Shown: positions 26,407-35,353 of the stretch, one piece after another | Layout of the letters: each line of letters opens with the position of its first letter | Position numbering within the stretch: position 1 is the first letter of the stretch | Assembly: GCF_038806765.1 (NCBI RefSeq) | Contig: NZ_CP152389.1 | Coordinates: 1,178,001 to 1,242,000, forward strand | Length of the DNA stretch: 64,000 nucleotides | Direction of reading: 5' to 3' | Origin: Mucilaginibacter sp. CSA2-8R | GTDB lineage: Bacteria > Bacteroidota > Bacteroidia > Sphingobacteriales > Sphingobacteriaceae | Translations under genes and position numbers: made by a program | The notes under the pieces: model-generated | Told to the model about the DNA's origin: nothing | The model's database searches: none | Seen by the model: the letters and a program-made list of their open reading frames with translations, nothing else

Positions 26407-27393
26407 ATGAGCAAAAAGAATATCGCCCTTTTGGCCGGTGGTTATACCGGCGAATATGAGGTATCTATTAATAGCGCCAAAAATATTGCGGCTAACCTTA
26501 ACGCCGACCAGTATAATGTGTACACCATCCTCATTGACCGCGACCGCTGGTTTTATCAAAACGGCGATGAAAAGGTCGATGTCAATAAAAATGATTTCAG
26601 TTTGCCGCTCAGCACCGGTAATGTAAAGTTCGACAGTGTGTTTATCACGGTACACGGTTCGCCCGGCGAAGATGGTAAGCTGCAAGGTTATCTGGATATG
26701 TTAGGCCTGCCTTACAATACCTGCGATGCCACCACCTCAGCCATCACCATGAATAAAGCTTACACTAAAGCGTTGGTGCATGGTATTCCAAACCTGCATG
26801 CTGCTAAATCTGTAAAGCTATTTAAAGGTGATATACACGATGTGAGTACCATTGCATCAGTGCTGAAGTTTCCGCTGTTTGTAAAACCTAATAATGGCGG
26901 CAGCAGCGTGGGCATGAGCAAGGTGCATAACGTAGCCGAGCTGCCCGCCGCTCTCGAAAAAGCATTTCGCGAAGATGAGCAGATACTGGTTGAAGAGTTT
27001 ATCAAAGGCAGGGAGTTTAGCCGTGGATTGGCACGTTTGCATGGCAAGATTGTAGTGCTGCCCGCTACCGAAATAATCAGCTCTAAAGAGTTTTTTGATT
27101 ACGAAGCCAAATACACCCCAGGTGTTACCCAGGAAATTACTCCGGCCGATTTGCCCGAAGAAAAAAACAACCAGATTGCCGACATTTTGACCGAGGTTTA
27201 CCTGCGGCTAAATTGCCGCGGCATGGTACGGGTTGATTTTATTTTAGACGAGCAAACCGGCGACTTTTATTTTATCGAAATTAATACCACTCCCGGTCAG
27301 TCGGCCAATAGCCTGATACCGCAGCAGGTTAGGGCTGCTGGCATGGACGTTAAAATTTTTTACGGTGACATTGTAGAAGGTTCTTACCGGTAA
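26407..27393 (+). CDS. ddl: D-alanine--D-alanine ligase
   Basis: The 328-residue ATP-grasp enzyme joins two D-alanines for peptidoglycan precursors. Signs are the N-terminal IALLAGGYTGEYEVSINSA, HGSPGEDGKLQGYLD, KPNNGGSSVGMSKV, GREFSRGL, and FIEINTTPGQS at the end of the ATP-grasp fold. The start is the ATG at 26407, which gives the usual N-terminus. Confidence 0.95.
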   Translation: MSKKNIALLAGGYTGEYEVSINSAKNIAANLNADQYNVYTILIDRDRWFYQNGDEKVDVNKNDFSLPLSTGNVKFDSVFITVHGSPGEDGKLQGYLDMLGLPYNTCDATTSAITMNKAYTKALVHGIPNLHAAKSVKLFKGDIHDVSTIASVLKFPLFVKPNNGGSSVGMSKVHNVAELPAALEKAFREDEQILVEEFIKGREFSRGLARLHGKIVVLPATEIISSKEFFDYEAKYTPGVTQEITPADLPEEKNNQIADILTEVYLRLNCRGMVRVDFILDEQTGDFYFIEINTTPGQSANSLIPQQVRAAGMDVKIFYGDIVEGSYR

Positions 27394-27457
27394 TGTAACA
27401 AAACGAAGCATCGGCACTCTTAAACTTGCAGTATTTGCGCTGATTAACTGAACATCG

Positions 27458-28096
27458 ATGCTTCGTTTTGTAAATTTTCAAAAATCATACGGGCAATACC
27501 CTGCCCTGGATATCCCGGCTTTTGACATTAAGCTCGGCATCTATTGGATTAAAGGCGTTAACGGCTCCGGTAAAAGCACACTATTAAAATCGATTGCCGG
27601 TATGCTGGCTTTTCAGGGTGATATTTTGCTGCATGACATCAGCATCAAGAAGCAACCGGTGGCCTACCGTAAGCTGGTGAACTTTGCCGGGGCCGAGCCC
27701 CTGTTTCCCGAATTTTTAACCGGACGCGAGCTTATTAATTTATTCGCCTCCGCAAAAGGCGCTCCTGCCCGGCAGGAAGATAGCTACCTGAACAGCATGG
27801 ATATGCGCAGCTACATTAATAAGCCCGTAGGCACTTACTCAAGCGGGATGTTAAAAAAACTATCTCTGGTGCTGGCCTTTTTGGGTAAACCCAAACTGAT
27901 ATTGTTGGACGAACCATTAATCACTATTGACGCCGCTGCGCTGGCCGTACTTTATCAATGGATAGCAGAGCAACATCAGCAGTATCAAACAAGCTTCTTA
28001 TTATCATCTCACCAGGTGCTGGATGCTGATTTGTTGCCGGCCGGTATACTGCAGGTTGACAAACAAACGCTAACTCATATTAACGGGTATGAGTAA
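27458..28096 (+). CDS. ABC transporter ATP-binding protein
   Basis: The 212-residue subunit has Walker A GVNGSGKST, signature-like YSSGMLKKLSL (an SSGM variant of LSGGQ) and Walker B LILLDEPL. It ends at an ATGAGTAA overlap with the next gene, so both are coupled. The variant signature and short length resemble ABC-2 style export ATPases of Bacteroidota. Substrate unknown. Confidence 0.85.
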   Translation: MLRFVNFQKSYGQYPALDIPAFDIKLGIYWIKGVNGSGKSTLLKSIAGMLAFQGDILLHDISIKKQPVAYRKLVNFAGAEPLFPEFLTGRELINLFASAKGAPARQEDSYLNSMDMRSYINKPVGTYSSGMLKKLSLVLAFLGKPKLILLDEPLITIDAAALAVLYQWIAEQHQQYQTSFLLSSHQVLDADLLPAGILQVDKQTLTHINGYE

Positions 28097-29198
28097 AGCG
28101 CTCACCTACGTATTTGTCCGCATTTTTGTAAACGGGTTTTACCAGGCACATGCCGGTTTATTTCTTTTCTTTTTTTTGTTTATGATAGGCGCCGTTGACC
28201 CGGCCCAGTTACTGAATTATCACAAAACGCTGATGCTGGCGTTGGTAAGTAGTCCGGTAATGCTGTTACTGGTTTTTGCTGTTTGGCTACTGTATGCAAT
28301 TAAAAGTGTGCATTATGTAACCGGGCAAATTAACGCGCCTACGCAGCAGTTTTTGTATTATAGTGCCGTTTCATTTTCAAAGCAAGAGCAGTTTAAAAGC
28401 TGGTTTACAATACAATCCATTATTTTTTTGCCGGTAACGCTTTACGGACTGTTAGCTGCAGGCGTTGGCTTAAGCAATCACCAATATTTGTTGCCCCTGT
28501 TAATCGTGGTGTACCTGTTGCTTTTAACAGCGCTTGGTGCATGGATCTATACGATAAGGCTGAACCGTTTGATAGCCAGCAATAACGGACCCGCATGGCT
28601 GCAATGGAGCAGCGGTCTAAAAAAGCCGTTATTTAGTTTGTACATCTACCATATACTCCACCAGTTCAAACTGCCATTTATAATCACCAAAGCCCTGTCG
28701 TGGTTAATTATTGCCAGTATATTCTGGTTATTTGCCGATGTAAAGCACGATGCTAGAGTGGCAGGCATGGCCGTGCTGGCTATAGGTATAGCACACGCCA
28801 TACTGGTGTTTGAGCATCAAAAGTTTGAGCAGGTTTATTTAACATGGGTGCGCAACTTTCCATACGCTTATATTAAACGTTGCGTTTTTGCAGCCCTTAC
28901 CTACAGCCTGCTCTTGCTACCCGAAGCAGTATGGCTGCTCAGTCGTTTTAATATACCTTTGGCAGTCAATTTATTTTTAATAGCCTTAAGTATGCTTATG
29001 CTTTTGCATGCATTATTAAGCTACATCGGGCTTAACATGGATAAGTACCTGCAATGGTTGATGGGCTTATTTATACTCTTATTCTGGATTATGATGTTTA
29101 AGCTAACATGGCCTTTAATTGCCTGCAATGTGCTGCTGTCGTATTGGCTGTTCCGGCAAAATTATGGCCGGGATTTGCAGGTTGTTAATGGCAAATAA
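28089..29198 (+). CDS. Polytopic membrane protein, probable ABC permease partner
   Basis: The 369 residues contain about ten hydrophobic segments, with no obvious soluble domain. I do not recognise a named permease family. Its start overlaps the stop of the ATP-binding gene by 8 nt, so it is very likely the membrane partner. It differs from the ABC-2 permease at 18704-19798 in lacking the large extracytoplasmic loop after helix 1. Confidence 0.7.
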   Translation: MSKALTYVFVRIFVNGFYQAHAGLFLFFFLFMIGAVDPAQLLNYHKTLMLALVSSPVMLLLVFAVWLLYAIKSVHYVTGQINAPTQQFLYYSAVSFSKQEQFKSWFTIQSIIFLPVTLYGLLAAGVGLSNHQYLLPLLIVVYLLLLTALGAWIYTIRLNRLIASNNGPAWLQWSSGLKKPLFSLYIYHILHQFKLPFIITKALSWLIIASIFWLFADVKHDARVAGMAVLAIGIAHAILVFEHQKFEQVYLTWVRNFPYAYIKRCVFAALTYSLLLLPEAVWLLSRFNIPLAVNLFLIALSMLMLLHALLSYIGLNMDKYLQWLMGLFILLFWIMMFKLTWPLIACNVLLSYWLFRQNYGRDLQVVNGK

Positions 29199-29218
29199 TC
29201 AGTCCATCTAGTTGTACC

Positions 29219-30625
29219 TTAATTTAGTGTTTTTTTCTTCCAGTCCGCATCTTTTTTACTGCCATTGTAAGTAGTGAGTGTATTTAATGCACCGGTTTCA
29301 TCTTTCGAGAACTCAAATTCTAATTTGGCTTCCTTGATGTAGAATCGGGTGCTACTTTTAGCATGCAATTGCACGCGCCAAAGTCTGTCTTTGGGGTTAG
29401 GCGACTCTACAAAGAGCCGGTTGCCTTTATGGGTGATGATGAGTTGATGCTCTGCGTTAAAAATATAGGTACCTGCATACTGTTTAAGCAGATTTTCGTC
29501 AATTTTGACGTTTAGGTCTACAGGCTTGCCGCATGCCAGCCGGGCAATGTCGTTAGATAATACTATCCAGTCCATATCCTGTTCAAAACCGTTGAACAAC
29601 GTAACAATATAAATATCTTGATTGGGCAGATAAATTTCATTGGTCTGGTAGCCATCAGTCGAACCACTATGCTCAATAGTGGGCTCACCATCCAAATTGC
29701 GTATATACCAGCCGTAACCGTAGTCTGACGTTGTTCCGTCATTTAACCGGTAAGGCGTGTAAGCCTTTTTTAGTAACGACCGACTTGCCAGTTTTCCCTG
29801 CAATAAGGCTTGATGCCACTTTACTAAATCATCAGCATTACTTACCAGGCCTCCGGCGGCATATAAGACGGTCGGATTTTGCAGATCAGCGTTTTCCCAT
29901 CTTTTGCCGTCAAACCTGGAGTAGCCACGGACTATGTTGTTGCCGGTCTGCTCCAAACCAATATAGTTAGTATGTATTACCCCTGCAGGTTTAATAATGT
30001 GCTCAATTAAATAATTTGGATAGGATTGCCCGGTTACCTGTTCAATAATATATCCTAACAAGTAGTAATTAGAGTTACTGTAATCAAACTTAGTTCCGGG
30101 TTTAAACAATAAAGGCTCGTCTTTAAAATAATCAACACCCTGGGCAGGGGTGTAATTGTCTCTGACTTTTGCAGGATTGGGGTGCTCAATAGCCTGATAG
30201 TTTATGATTCCGGAGGTTTGCGTGAGCAGATTTTCGATAGTAATAGGGTAAGGCGTTACCGGAAAATCCTTCACATATTTCTGAATGGTATCAGTTAAAG
30301 AAAGTTTACCCTGCTCCACCAGTTGTAGAATGGCTACTGCGGTAAACTGTTTGGTGATCGAACCTACACGGAAGGCCATGTCTTCGGTCATGTTCAGACC
30401 GGTTTTCAGGTTAGCCTTACCAAAAGCCTTTTTATAAATAATTTGACCATGCCTGGCTATGCACACCACGCCGCCCGGTGCAACGGAAGGCAGTTGTTTG
30501 CTAATCAATTGGTCAATGGCGGCGGCTGACAGTGTATCGTTTTTCGCTGGTTTAGCGGAAGTAGTTACAGCTATGCAAAGGATAGCCCAGCAAAAAAATA
30601 AATACCTGATTAAGCGGTAGTTCAT
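29219..30625 (-). CDS. Serine hydrolase, class C beta-lactamase family
   Basis: The 468-residue secreted protein has a signal peptide (cleavage about residue 24), the active-site SxxK in VGSITKQF, the YxN in DYSNSNYYLLGYI, and a HSGSTDGY box in place of KTG. A C-terminal lipocalin-like domain (about 375-468, DUF3471 type) is present. These proteins include D-Ala peptidases, esterases and true beta-lactamases; resistance cannot be inferred. Monocistronic. Confidence 0.88.
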   Translation of the reverse strand: MNYRLIRYLFFCWAILCIAVTTSAKPAKNDTLSAAAIDQLISKQLPSVAPGGVVCIARHGQIIYKKAFGKANLKTGLNMTEDMAFRVGSITKQFTAVAILQLVEQGKLSLTDTIQKYVKDFPVTPYPITIENLLTQTSGIINYQAIEHPNPAKVRDNYTPAQGVDYFKDEPLLFKPGTKFDYSNSNYYLLGYIIEQVTGQSYPNYLIEHIIKPAGVIHTNYIGLEQTGNNIVRGYSRFDGKRWENADLQNPTVLYAAGGLVSNADDLVKWHQALLQGKLASRSLLKKAYTPYRLNDGTTSDYGYGWYIRNLDGEPTIEHSGSTDGYQTNEIYLPNQDIYIVTLFNGFEQDMDWIVLSNDIARLACGKPVDLNVKIDENLLKQYAGTYIFNAEHQLIITHKGNRLFVESPNPKDRLWRVQLHAKSSTRFYIKEAKLEFEFSKDETGALNTLTTYNGSKKDADWKKKTLN

Positions 30626-30726
30626 TAAGCAAATATGCTGTTTTTCCTTTCGTTTAGTATCTAATCTAAAATGCTGTCGTCATCAAAATAGCAATATCTT
30701 TTTTGGTTGATAACGTTAGTTGGCTA

Positions 30727-31152
30727 TCAAGCGTAAATCTGGTAGTGCTCAATAATATCCTGCGGAATTTTAGCGGCTCGGCCGGTTTGCATATCAATCA
30801 TCGTATAATCAAACCAGCCATCGCAGCAAACTTTTTTGGTAGCCTTGTTAATGATGGCAAAAGCTACGCGGCACCCTTTGTCGTCAATGGTTTCGATACC
30901 GGTGCGCACGGTAAAATAATCGCCCATTACCAAAGCACGCTTATAGTCAACATGTGCAGTGCGCACTACCCAGCCAAAACCACGTTCCATAAATTTTTCC
31001 ATGGCCATGCCGTAACAGGTATCCATTTGCTCGTAGCGGGCAGCCAGCACATAATCAAAATACTTGCTGTTATGCACATGTTTAAACATGTCTATATCAT
31101 CCGGGCGTACCCGGTGTTCGGTTTCGAAGGTGGCGTACTTTTGCTGTTCCAT
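30727..31152 (-). CDS. Hotdog-fold acyl-CoA thioesterase (4HBT/YbgC-like)
   Basis: The 141 residues form one hotdog domain with RPDDIDMFKHVHNSKYFDYV, where the Asp and the His/Asn tract mark the YbgC-like active site. It should hydrolyse acyl-CoA thioesters; the acyl chain is unknown. Divergent from the HD/CoaD-like fusion gene. Confidence 0.85.
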   Translation of the reverse strand: MEQQKYATFETEHRVRPDDIDMFKHVHNSKYFDYVLAARYEQMDTCYGMAMEKFMERGFGWVVRTAHVDYKRALVMGDYFTVRTGIETIDDKGCRVAFAIINKATKKVCCDGWFDYTMIDMQTGRAAKIPQDIIEHYQIYA

Positions 31153-31191
31153 ATTTTCTGTAGTGCATAAACAATAGCGTTAGCAGGTATA

Positions 31192-31221
31192 TTGTTTAGC
31201 AGTGGCAAAACAATACATTTG
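31192..31221 (+). promoter_or_regulatory. Promoter of the HD/CoaD-like fusion gene
   Basis: TTG (31192-31194), 19 nt, TACATTTG (31214-31221): an excellent fit to the Bacteroidota consensus, with the start codon 23 nt downstream. Confidence 0.7.
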
Positions 31222-31244
31222 ATGGGTGTTTTAAAACAGGTTTT

Positions 31245-32198
31245 ATGAATGCTAATGGTTTACTGTTAAAGTTAAGCAGCTTAGGTGTGCCCGACGAGGT
31301 AATTAAACGTTACCAGGAGCCGCATCGTTTTTATCATACACCGGAGCACCTGTATGATATTTACCAGCAACTGCTGGAAAGAGGATTAGCCAACCATAAG
31401 ACGCTATTACTGGCTACCGCCTATCATGATGTAATTTACAATCCGCAATCGGCAACTAACGAAGAGGACTCTGCCCAATATTTTATGCAGAATTATGATG
31501 GTGATGCTCAACTAAAGCAAGAAGTTTATAACGTCATCATCGATACCAAAACTCATCAACCCCGGTCTGAACTGTCTGCCATATTTTGCGATGTGGACCT
31601 GAATATTTTAAGGCAACCTTTAAATAAGCTGTTGATTTACGAGGACCAGATTTTCAAAGAGTTTCAATTTGCCGATTTCTCCCTGTACCGGGTTAAAAGG
31701 GTAGAAGCATTACGTCAGCTGCAAACTAAAGTGTCTAAAACCGATTTAGAAGCGCTGATTACCTACGTAAAACACCGGCAGCCCCAAATTGCAGTTTATC
31801 CGGGCAGCTTTAATCCGTTTCACAAAGGGCATTACAATGTTTTGCAGAAAGCCGAGGTCATATTTGATAAGGTCATTATTGCTAAAGGCAGTAACCCCGG
31901 CAAAGAGGATTCCGTTTTTGAAGTACCTGCAATATTAAGCAACCGGCAAATAGCCGTTTATACAGGTTTGCTGACGGATTATGTAAATAGCCTGAGCTAT
32001 CCGGTTACCATCATCCGTGGCTTGCGCAATAGTACAGACTTGCAATACGAGCTTAACCAGTACAGATACCTGCAAGATTTAAGCAGCCAGCATCTTAAAA
32101 TAGTCTCCATTTTCTGCGACCGCGAATTTGAGCATATTTCAAGTACAGGCATCCGGCAATTGCAAAACTATGGCATGGCCGGCGCCTATTTATTGTAA
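31245..32198 (+). CDS. Fusion: HD-type phosphohydrolase plus CoaD-like adenylyltransferase
   Basis: This 317-residue protein joins two domains. Residues 1-175 resemble the predicted HD-superfamily metal phosphohydrolases (COG4339-like): RFYHTPEHLYDI, TAYHDVIYNP and a following Asn-Glu-Glu. Residues 180-317 look like phosphopantetheine adenylyltransferase: YPGSFNPFHKGHYNVL with the HxGH nucleotide motif, IIRGLRNSTDLQYEL matching CoaD's RGLR..DFEYE, and ISSTGIRQL at the end. The active-site residues of both halves seem present. CoaD makes dephospho-CoA; HD enzymes cleave phosphoesters. How they work together is unknown. I give no symbol because a separate coaD may exist elsewhere. Confidence 0.82.
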   Translation: MNANGLLLKLSSLGVPDEVIKRYQEPHRFYHTPEHLYDIYQQLLERGLANHKTLLLATAYHDVIYNPQSATNEEDSAQYFMQNYDGDAQLKQEVYNVIIDTKTHQPRSELSAIFCDVDLNILRQPLNKLLIYEDQIFKEFQFADFSLYRVKRVEALRQLQTKVSKTDLEALITYVKHRQPQIAVYPGSFNPFHKGHYNVLQKAEVIFDKVIIAKGSNPGKEDSVFEVPAILSNRQIAVYTGLLTDYVNSLSYPVTIIRGLRNSTDLQYELNQYRYLQDLSSQHLKIVSIFCDREFEHISSTGIRQLQNYGMAGAYLL

Positions 32199-32210
32199 CG
32201 TGCTGAAGTG

Positions 32211-32241
32211 TTTGTTTATCAGGTATTGTTTTGTATATTTG
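32211..32241 (+). promoter_or_regulatory. Promoter of rpsO
   Basis: TTTG (32211-32214), 19 nt, TATATTTG (32234-32241): a perfect Bacteroidota promoter, giving an rpsO leader of about 40 nt. Confidence 0.75.
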
Positions 32242-32286
32242 CGGCTTAATTAATCAAAATATTTACGCTTTAATATTATTCAAGCA

Positions 32287-32565
32287 ATGTATTTAAGTTC
32301 AGAGTGGAAATCAGATATTTTCGCAAAACATGGTGGCGCAGCCACTAACACAGGGTCAGCAGAAGGACAGGTTGCTTTATTTACCAGCCGTATTGCACAC
32401 TTAACCGGGCATTTGAAAAAAAACAAAAAAGATTTTGCCACTCAGTTATCACTGCAAAAATTAGTAGGTAAACGCCGCGCTTTGTTAGCTTACCTGTACA
32501 AAAAAGACATTCAAAGATACCGTGCTATCATCAAAGCTCTTGAGCTTCGTGATATCATCAAATAA
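32287..32565 (+). CDS. rpsO: 30S ribosomal protein S15
   Basis: The 92-residue protein has the S15 four-helix build and markers (GSAEGQVALFTSRIAHLTGH, LVGKRRALLAYL). It binds 16S rRNA in platform assembly. It lies upstream of pnp as in many bacteria, but a strong terminator at 32582-32615 separates the two. Confidence 0.98.
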   Translation: MYLSSEWKSDIFAKHGGAATNTGSAEGQVALFTSRIAHLTGHLKKNKKDFATQLSLQKLVGKRRALLAYLYKKDIQRYRAIIKALELRDIIK

Positions 32566-32581
32566 CGCTTTCCAGTCTTTA

Positions 32582-32615
32582 AAAAAAAGCTATCCGTTTT
32601 CGGATAGCTTTTTTA
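32582..32615 (+). terminator. Intrinsic terminator between rpsO and pnp
   Basis: AAAAAGCTATCCG pairs with CGGATAGCTTTTT around TTTT, followed by T-rich sequence. It may also be open to read-through into pnp. Confidence 0.9.
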
Positions 32616-32686
32616 ATTTTGAAAGAAAAATAAACAATTAAAAAGCGGTACGCTCTAAAAGATGAAAAGCGCGCCAAATAAACAAG

Positions 32687-34834
32687 ATGAGTTACAATGC
32701 AATTAAAAAGGTAATCGATTTAGGTGATGGCCGCACCATTGAGATCGAAACCGGAAAACTGGCCAAACAAGCCGATGGCTCGGTAGTAGTAAAGATGGGT
32801 GCTACCATGCTGCTGGCAACAGTAGTATCGGCCCCTGAAGCTAAAGAAGGTATTGACTTTTTGCCTTTATCGGTTGATTACCAGGAAAAATATGCGGCAA
32901 CAGGCCGTATTCCGGGTGGTTTCTTGCGTCGCGAGGCCCGTTTATCAGATTATGAGATTTTGATCTCACGTTTGGTTGACCGTGCTTTGCGCCCGTTATT
33001 CCCCGAAGATTACCATGCTGATACGCAGGTAATGATCTCTTTAATTTCTGCTGATAAAGATATTATGCCTGATGCCTTAGCCGGTTTGGCAGCATCTGCA
33101 GCATTATCTGTATCTGATATTCCTTTCAACGGACCAATTTCTGAAGTTCGTGTAGCCAAAATTGATGGTCAGTTAATCATTAACCCAACCTTAAGCCAGT
33201 TAGCCAACGCTACCTTGGAGTTTATTGTTGCCGGTTCTGAAAACGACATCAACATGGTTGAAGGCGAGTGTAAAGAAATTCAGGAAGAGGAAATGGTAGA
33301 GGCTTTAAAGTTTGCTCACGCTGCTATTAAAGACCATTGCCGCATCCAGAAAGAACTTACTCAGGAAGTTGGCAAGACCGAAAAACGCGTTTATTCTCAC
33401 GAACACAGCAACGAAGAATTAAAGCAACAGATTTATGCCGCTACTTACGATAAAGTTTATGAAATAGCCGGTTCGGGTTCTTCAAAACACGATCGTCATC
33501 TTAAGCTTCGCGAGGTGCGCGATATGTTTATCGGTGCCAACTTAGGTGTTGATGCTGATGCGGTGACCCTTAGCCTTGCTAAAAAATATTTTCACGATGT
33601 AGAGTATGATGCTGTACGTAACCTGATTTTAGACGAAGGTAAACGTTTGGATGGTCGTGAAACTACTCAAATTCGTCCTATCTGGAGCGAGATTGATTAT
33701 TTGCCGGCAGCACACGGTTCTGCAGTGTTCACCCGTGGCGAAACTCAAGCTTTAACAAGCGTTACTTTGGGTGGTAAAGATGATGAGCAAATGATTGATG
33801 GCGCATTCATCAACGGTTACAGCAAATTCATCCTGCATTATAACTTCCCTGCATTTTCTACCGGCGAAGTTCGTCCTAACCGTGGCCCTGGCCGCCGCGA
33901 AGTTGGTCATGGTAACCTGGCTATGCGTTCATTACGTCAGGTATTGCCACCAGATGATGAAAATCCATACACAATTCGTGTAGTCTCTGATATTTTAGAG
34001 TCGAACGGTTCGTCATCAATGGCTACAGTTTGTGCCGGTACGCTGGCACTGATGGATGCAGGTGTTAAATTAAAAGCACCGGTATCTGGTATTGCCATGG
34101 GCTTAATTACTGACGAGAAAACCGGTAAATATGCTATCTTATCAGATATCTTAGGTGATGAAGATCATTTAGGTGATATGGACTTCAAAGTTACCGGTAC
34201 CGTTAATGGTATTGTGGCTTGCCAGATGGACTTAAAAATCAATGGTCTGTCTTACGAAGTGGTAGCTAAAGCTTTAGCGCAAGCTAAAGAAGGCCGTTTG
34301 CACATCTTAAACGAAATGAGCAAAACCATTAGTCAACCTCGTGAAGATTATAAGCCGTTTGCTCCGCGTATAGTTACCCTTAAAATTGATAAAGAATTTA
34401 TTGGTGCAGTTATCGGTCCCGGTGGTAAAATCATTCAGGAAATGCAACGCGAAACCGGTGCAACTATCAGTATTGAGGAGGTTAACAACCAAGGTATTGT
34501 ACAGGTATTTGCAGATAGTAAAGATGCCATTGATGCAGCTGTAGGCCGCATCCGTGCCATTGCCTCTAAACCTGAGGTTGGCGAAGTTTACGAAGGTAAA
34601 GTGCGCTCTATTATGCCGTTTGGCGCCTTTGTAGAGATTATGCCAGGTAAAGATGGCTTACTGCACATTTCTGAAATTGATCATCGCCGTATTGAAACTA
34701 TGGATGGTGTGTTTGAAGTAGGAGAGATGGTTAAAGTGAAATTGCTTGACGTTGATAAGCAAGGAAAACTGAAATTGTCGCGTAAGGCTTTATTGCCGAA
34801 ACCCGAAAAAACTAACGCTCCTAAAAGCGAATAA
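32687..34834 (+). CDS. pnp: Polyribonucleotide nucleotidyltransferase (PNPase)
   Basis: The 715-residue enzyme degrades RNA from the 3' end with phosphate. Order: first RNase PH domain (about 10-140), all-alpha domain, second RNase PH domain (about 315-540; [22 protein letters not shown] with catalytic Asp), KH domain ([15 protein letters not shown]), S1 domain ([19 protein letters not shown]). Full length for the family. It follows rpsO, with its own unseen promoter or by read-through. Confidence 0.98.
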   Translation: MSYNAIKKVIDLGDGRTIEIETGKLAKQADGSVVVKMGATMLLATVVSAPEAKEGIDFLPLSVDYQEKYAATGRIPGGFLRREARLSDYEILISRLVDRALRPLFPEDYHADTQVMISLISADKDIMPDALAGLAASAALSVSDIPFNGPISEVRVAKIDGQLIINPTLSQLANATLEFIVAGSENDINMVEGECKEIQEEEMVEALKFAHAAIKDHCRIQKELTQEVGKTEKRVYSHEHSNEELKQQIYAATYDKVYEIAGSGSSKHDRHLKLREVRDMFIGANLGVDADAVTLSLAKKYFHDVEYDAVRNLILDEGKRLDGRETTQIRPIWSEIDYLPAAHGSAVFTRGETQALTSVTLGGKDDEQMIDGAFINGYSKFILHYNFPAFSTGEVRPNRGPGRREVGHGNLAMRSLRQVLPPDDENPYTIRVVSDILESNGSSSMATVCAGTLALMDAGVKLKAPVSGIAMGLITDEKTGKYAILSDILGDEDHLGDMDFKVTGTVNGIVACQMDLKINGLSYEVVAKALAQAKEGRLHILNEMSKTISQPREDYKPFAPRIVTLKIDKEFIGAVIGPGGKIIQEMQRETGATISIEEVNNQGIVQVFADSKDAIDAAVGRIRAIASKPEVGEVYEGKVRSIMPFGAFVEIMPGKDGLLHISEIDHRRIETMDGVFEVGEMVKVKLLDVDKQGKLKLSRKALLPKPEKTNAPKSE

Positions 34835-34856
34835 TTAGGGCTTAGAGCCTGTTAAG

Positions 34857-34900
34857 CCACATATTACTCAGATTTTATCTGAGCAGTATGTGGTTTTTTT
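34857..34900 (+). terminator. Intrinsic terminator of pnp
   Basis: CCACATA...CTCAGAT pairs with ATCTGAG...TATGTGG with a small internal mismatch, then seven T. Confidence 0.85.
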
Positions 34901-35008
34901 ATTTGTTTTTTTGTTTATTTGCAATATCCCCTGAATGTTAATTTAAACTCATTATAAAGATACATATATAGATAAAGCCGAAAGTTTAAAGATCGATCCC
35001 GTGTACCA

Positions 35009-35284
35009 ATGACATCTACTACCAATGATGATCCTTTAGATTTTTTGAGCAGCAATTTGCAGGGAGCGCCCCAACGGTCGCAAACTGATTTAATACAGCT
35101 ACTGCTTTACGAAATTATAAGGGTAAAAGAAATAATTAAATACTACGAATCCATTCCCAATGGCGCTGGCCAGTTGGGAGCGTCTATTCTTAATGAATTA
35201 GTATCGGAGGCTTACCAGTCGTTGGTAAACTATGATACCGAGTTAATGCGCAAATATTATGACTTGTTGCAAAACTGCGACTAA
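35009..35284 (+). CDS. Small helical protein of unknown function
   Basis: I do not recognise this 91-residue protein. After about 25 polar residues it is nearly all helical, with hydrophobic heptads (DLIQLLLYEIIRVKEIIKYY) and an acidic, Tyr-rich end. There is no signal peptide or membrane helix. It sits alone between the pnp terminator and rpe; coding-like composition and fit between signals support it as a gene. Confidence 0.6.
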   Translation: MTSTTNDDPLDFLSSNLQGAPQRSQTDLIQLLLYEIIRVKEIIKYYESIPNGAGQLGASILNELVSEAYQSLVNYDTELMRKYYDLLQNCD

Positions 35285-35340
35285 GTCTCGTTTTTGTCGT
35301 TCCTTTTGTTTTTTACTTAGCGTTATATAGTCAAACCAAC

Positions 35341-35348
35341 TATATTTG
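35341..35348 (+). promoter_or_regulatory. -7 element of rpe, 5 nt before the start codon
   Basis: TATATTTG is a perfect TAnnTTTG match ending 5 nt before the ATG at 35354. No good -33 TTG is seen. Confidence 0.5.
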
Positions 35349-35353
35349 GCGGT

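Noticed and set aside
30703..31170. 155-residue plus-strand ORF across the thioesterase
   Set aside because: The minus-strand thioesterase has clear family motifs; the plus-strand frame has none.
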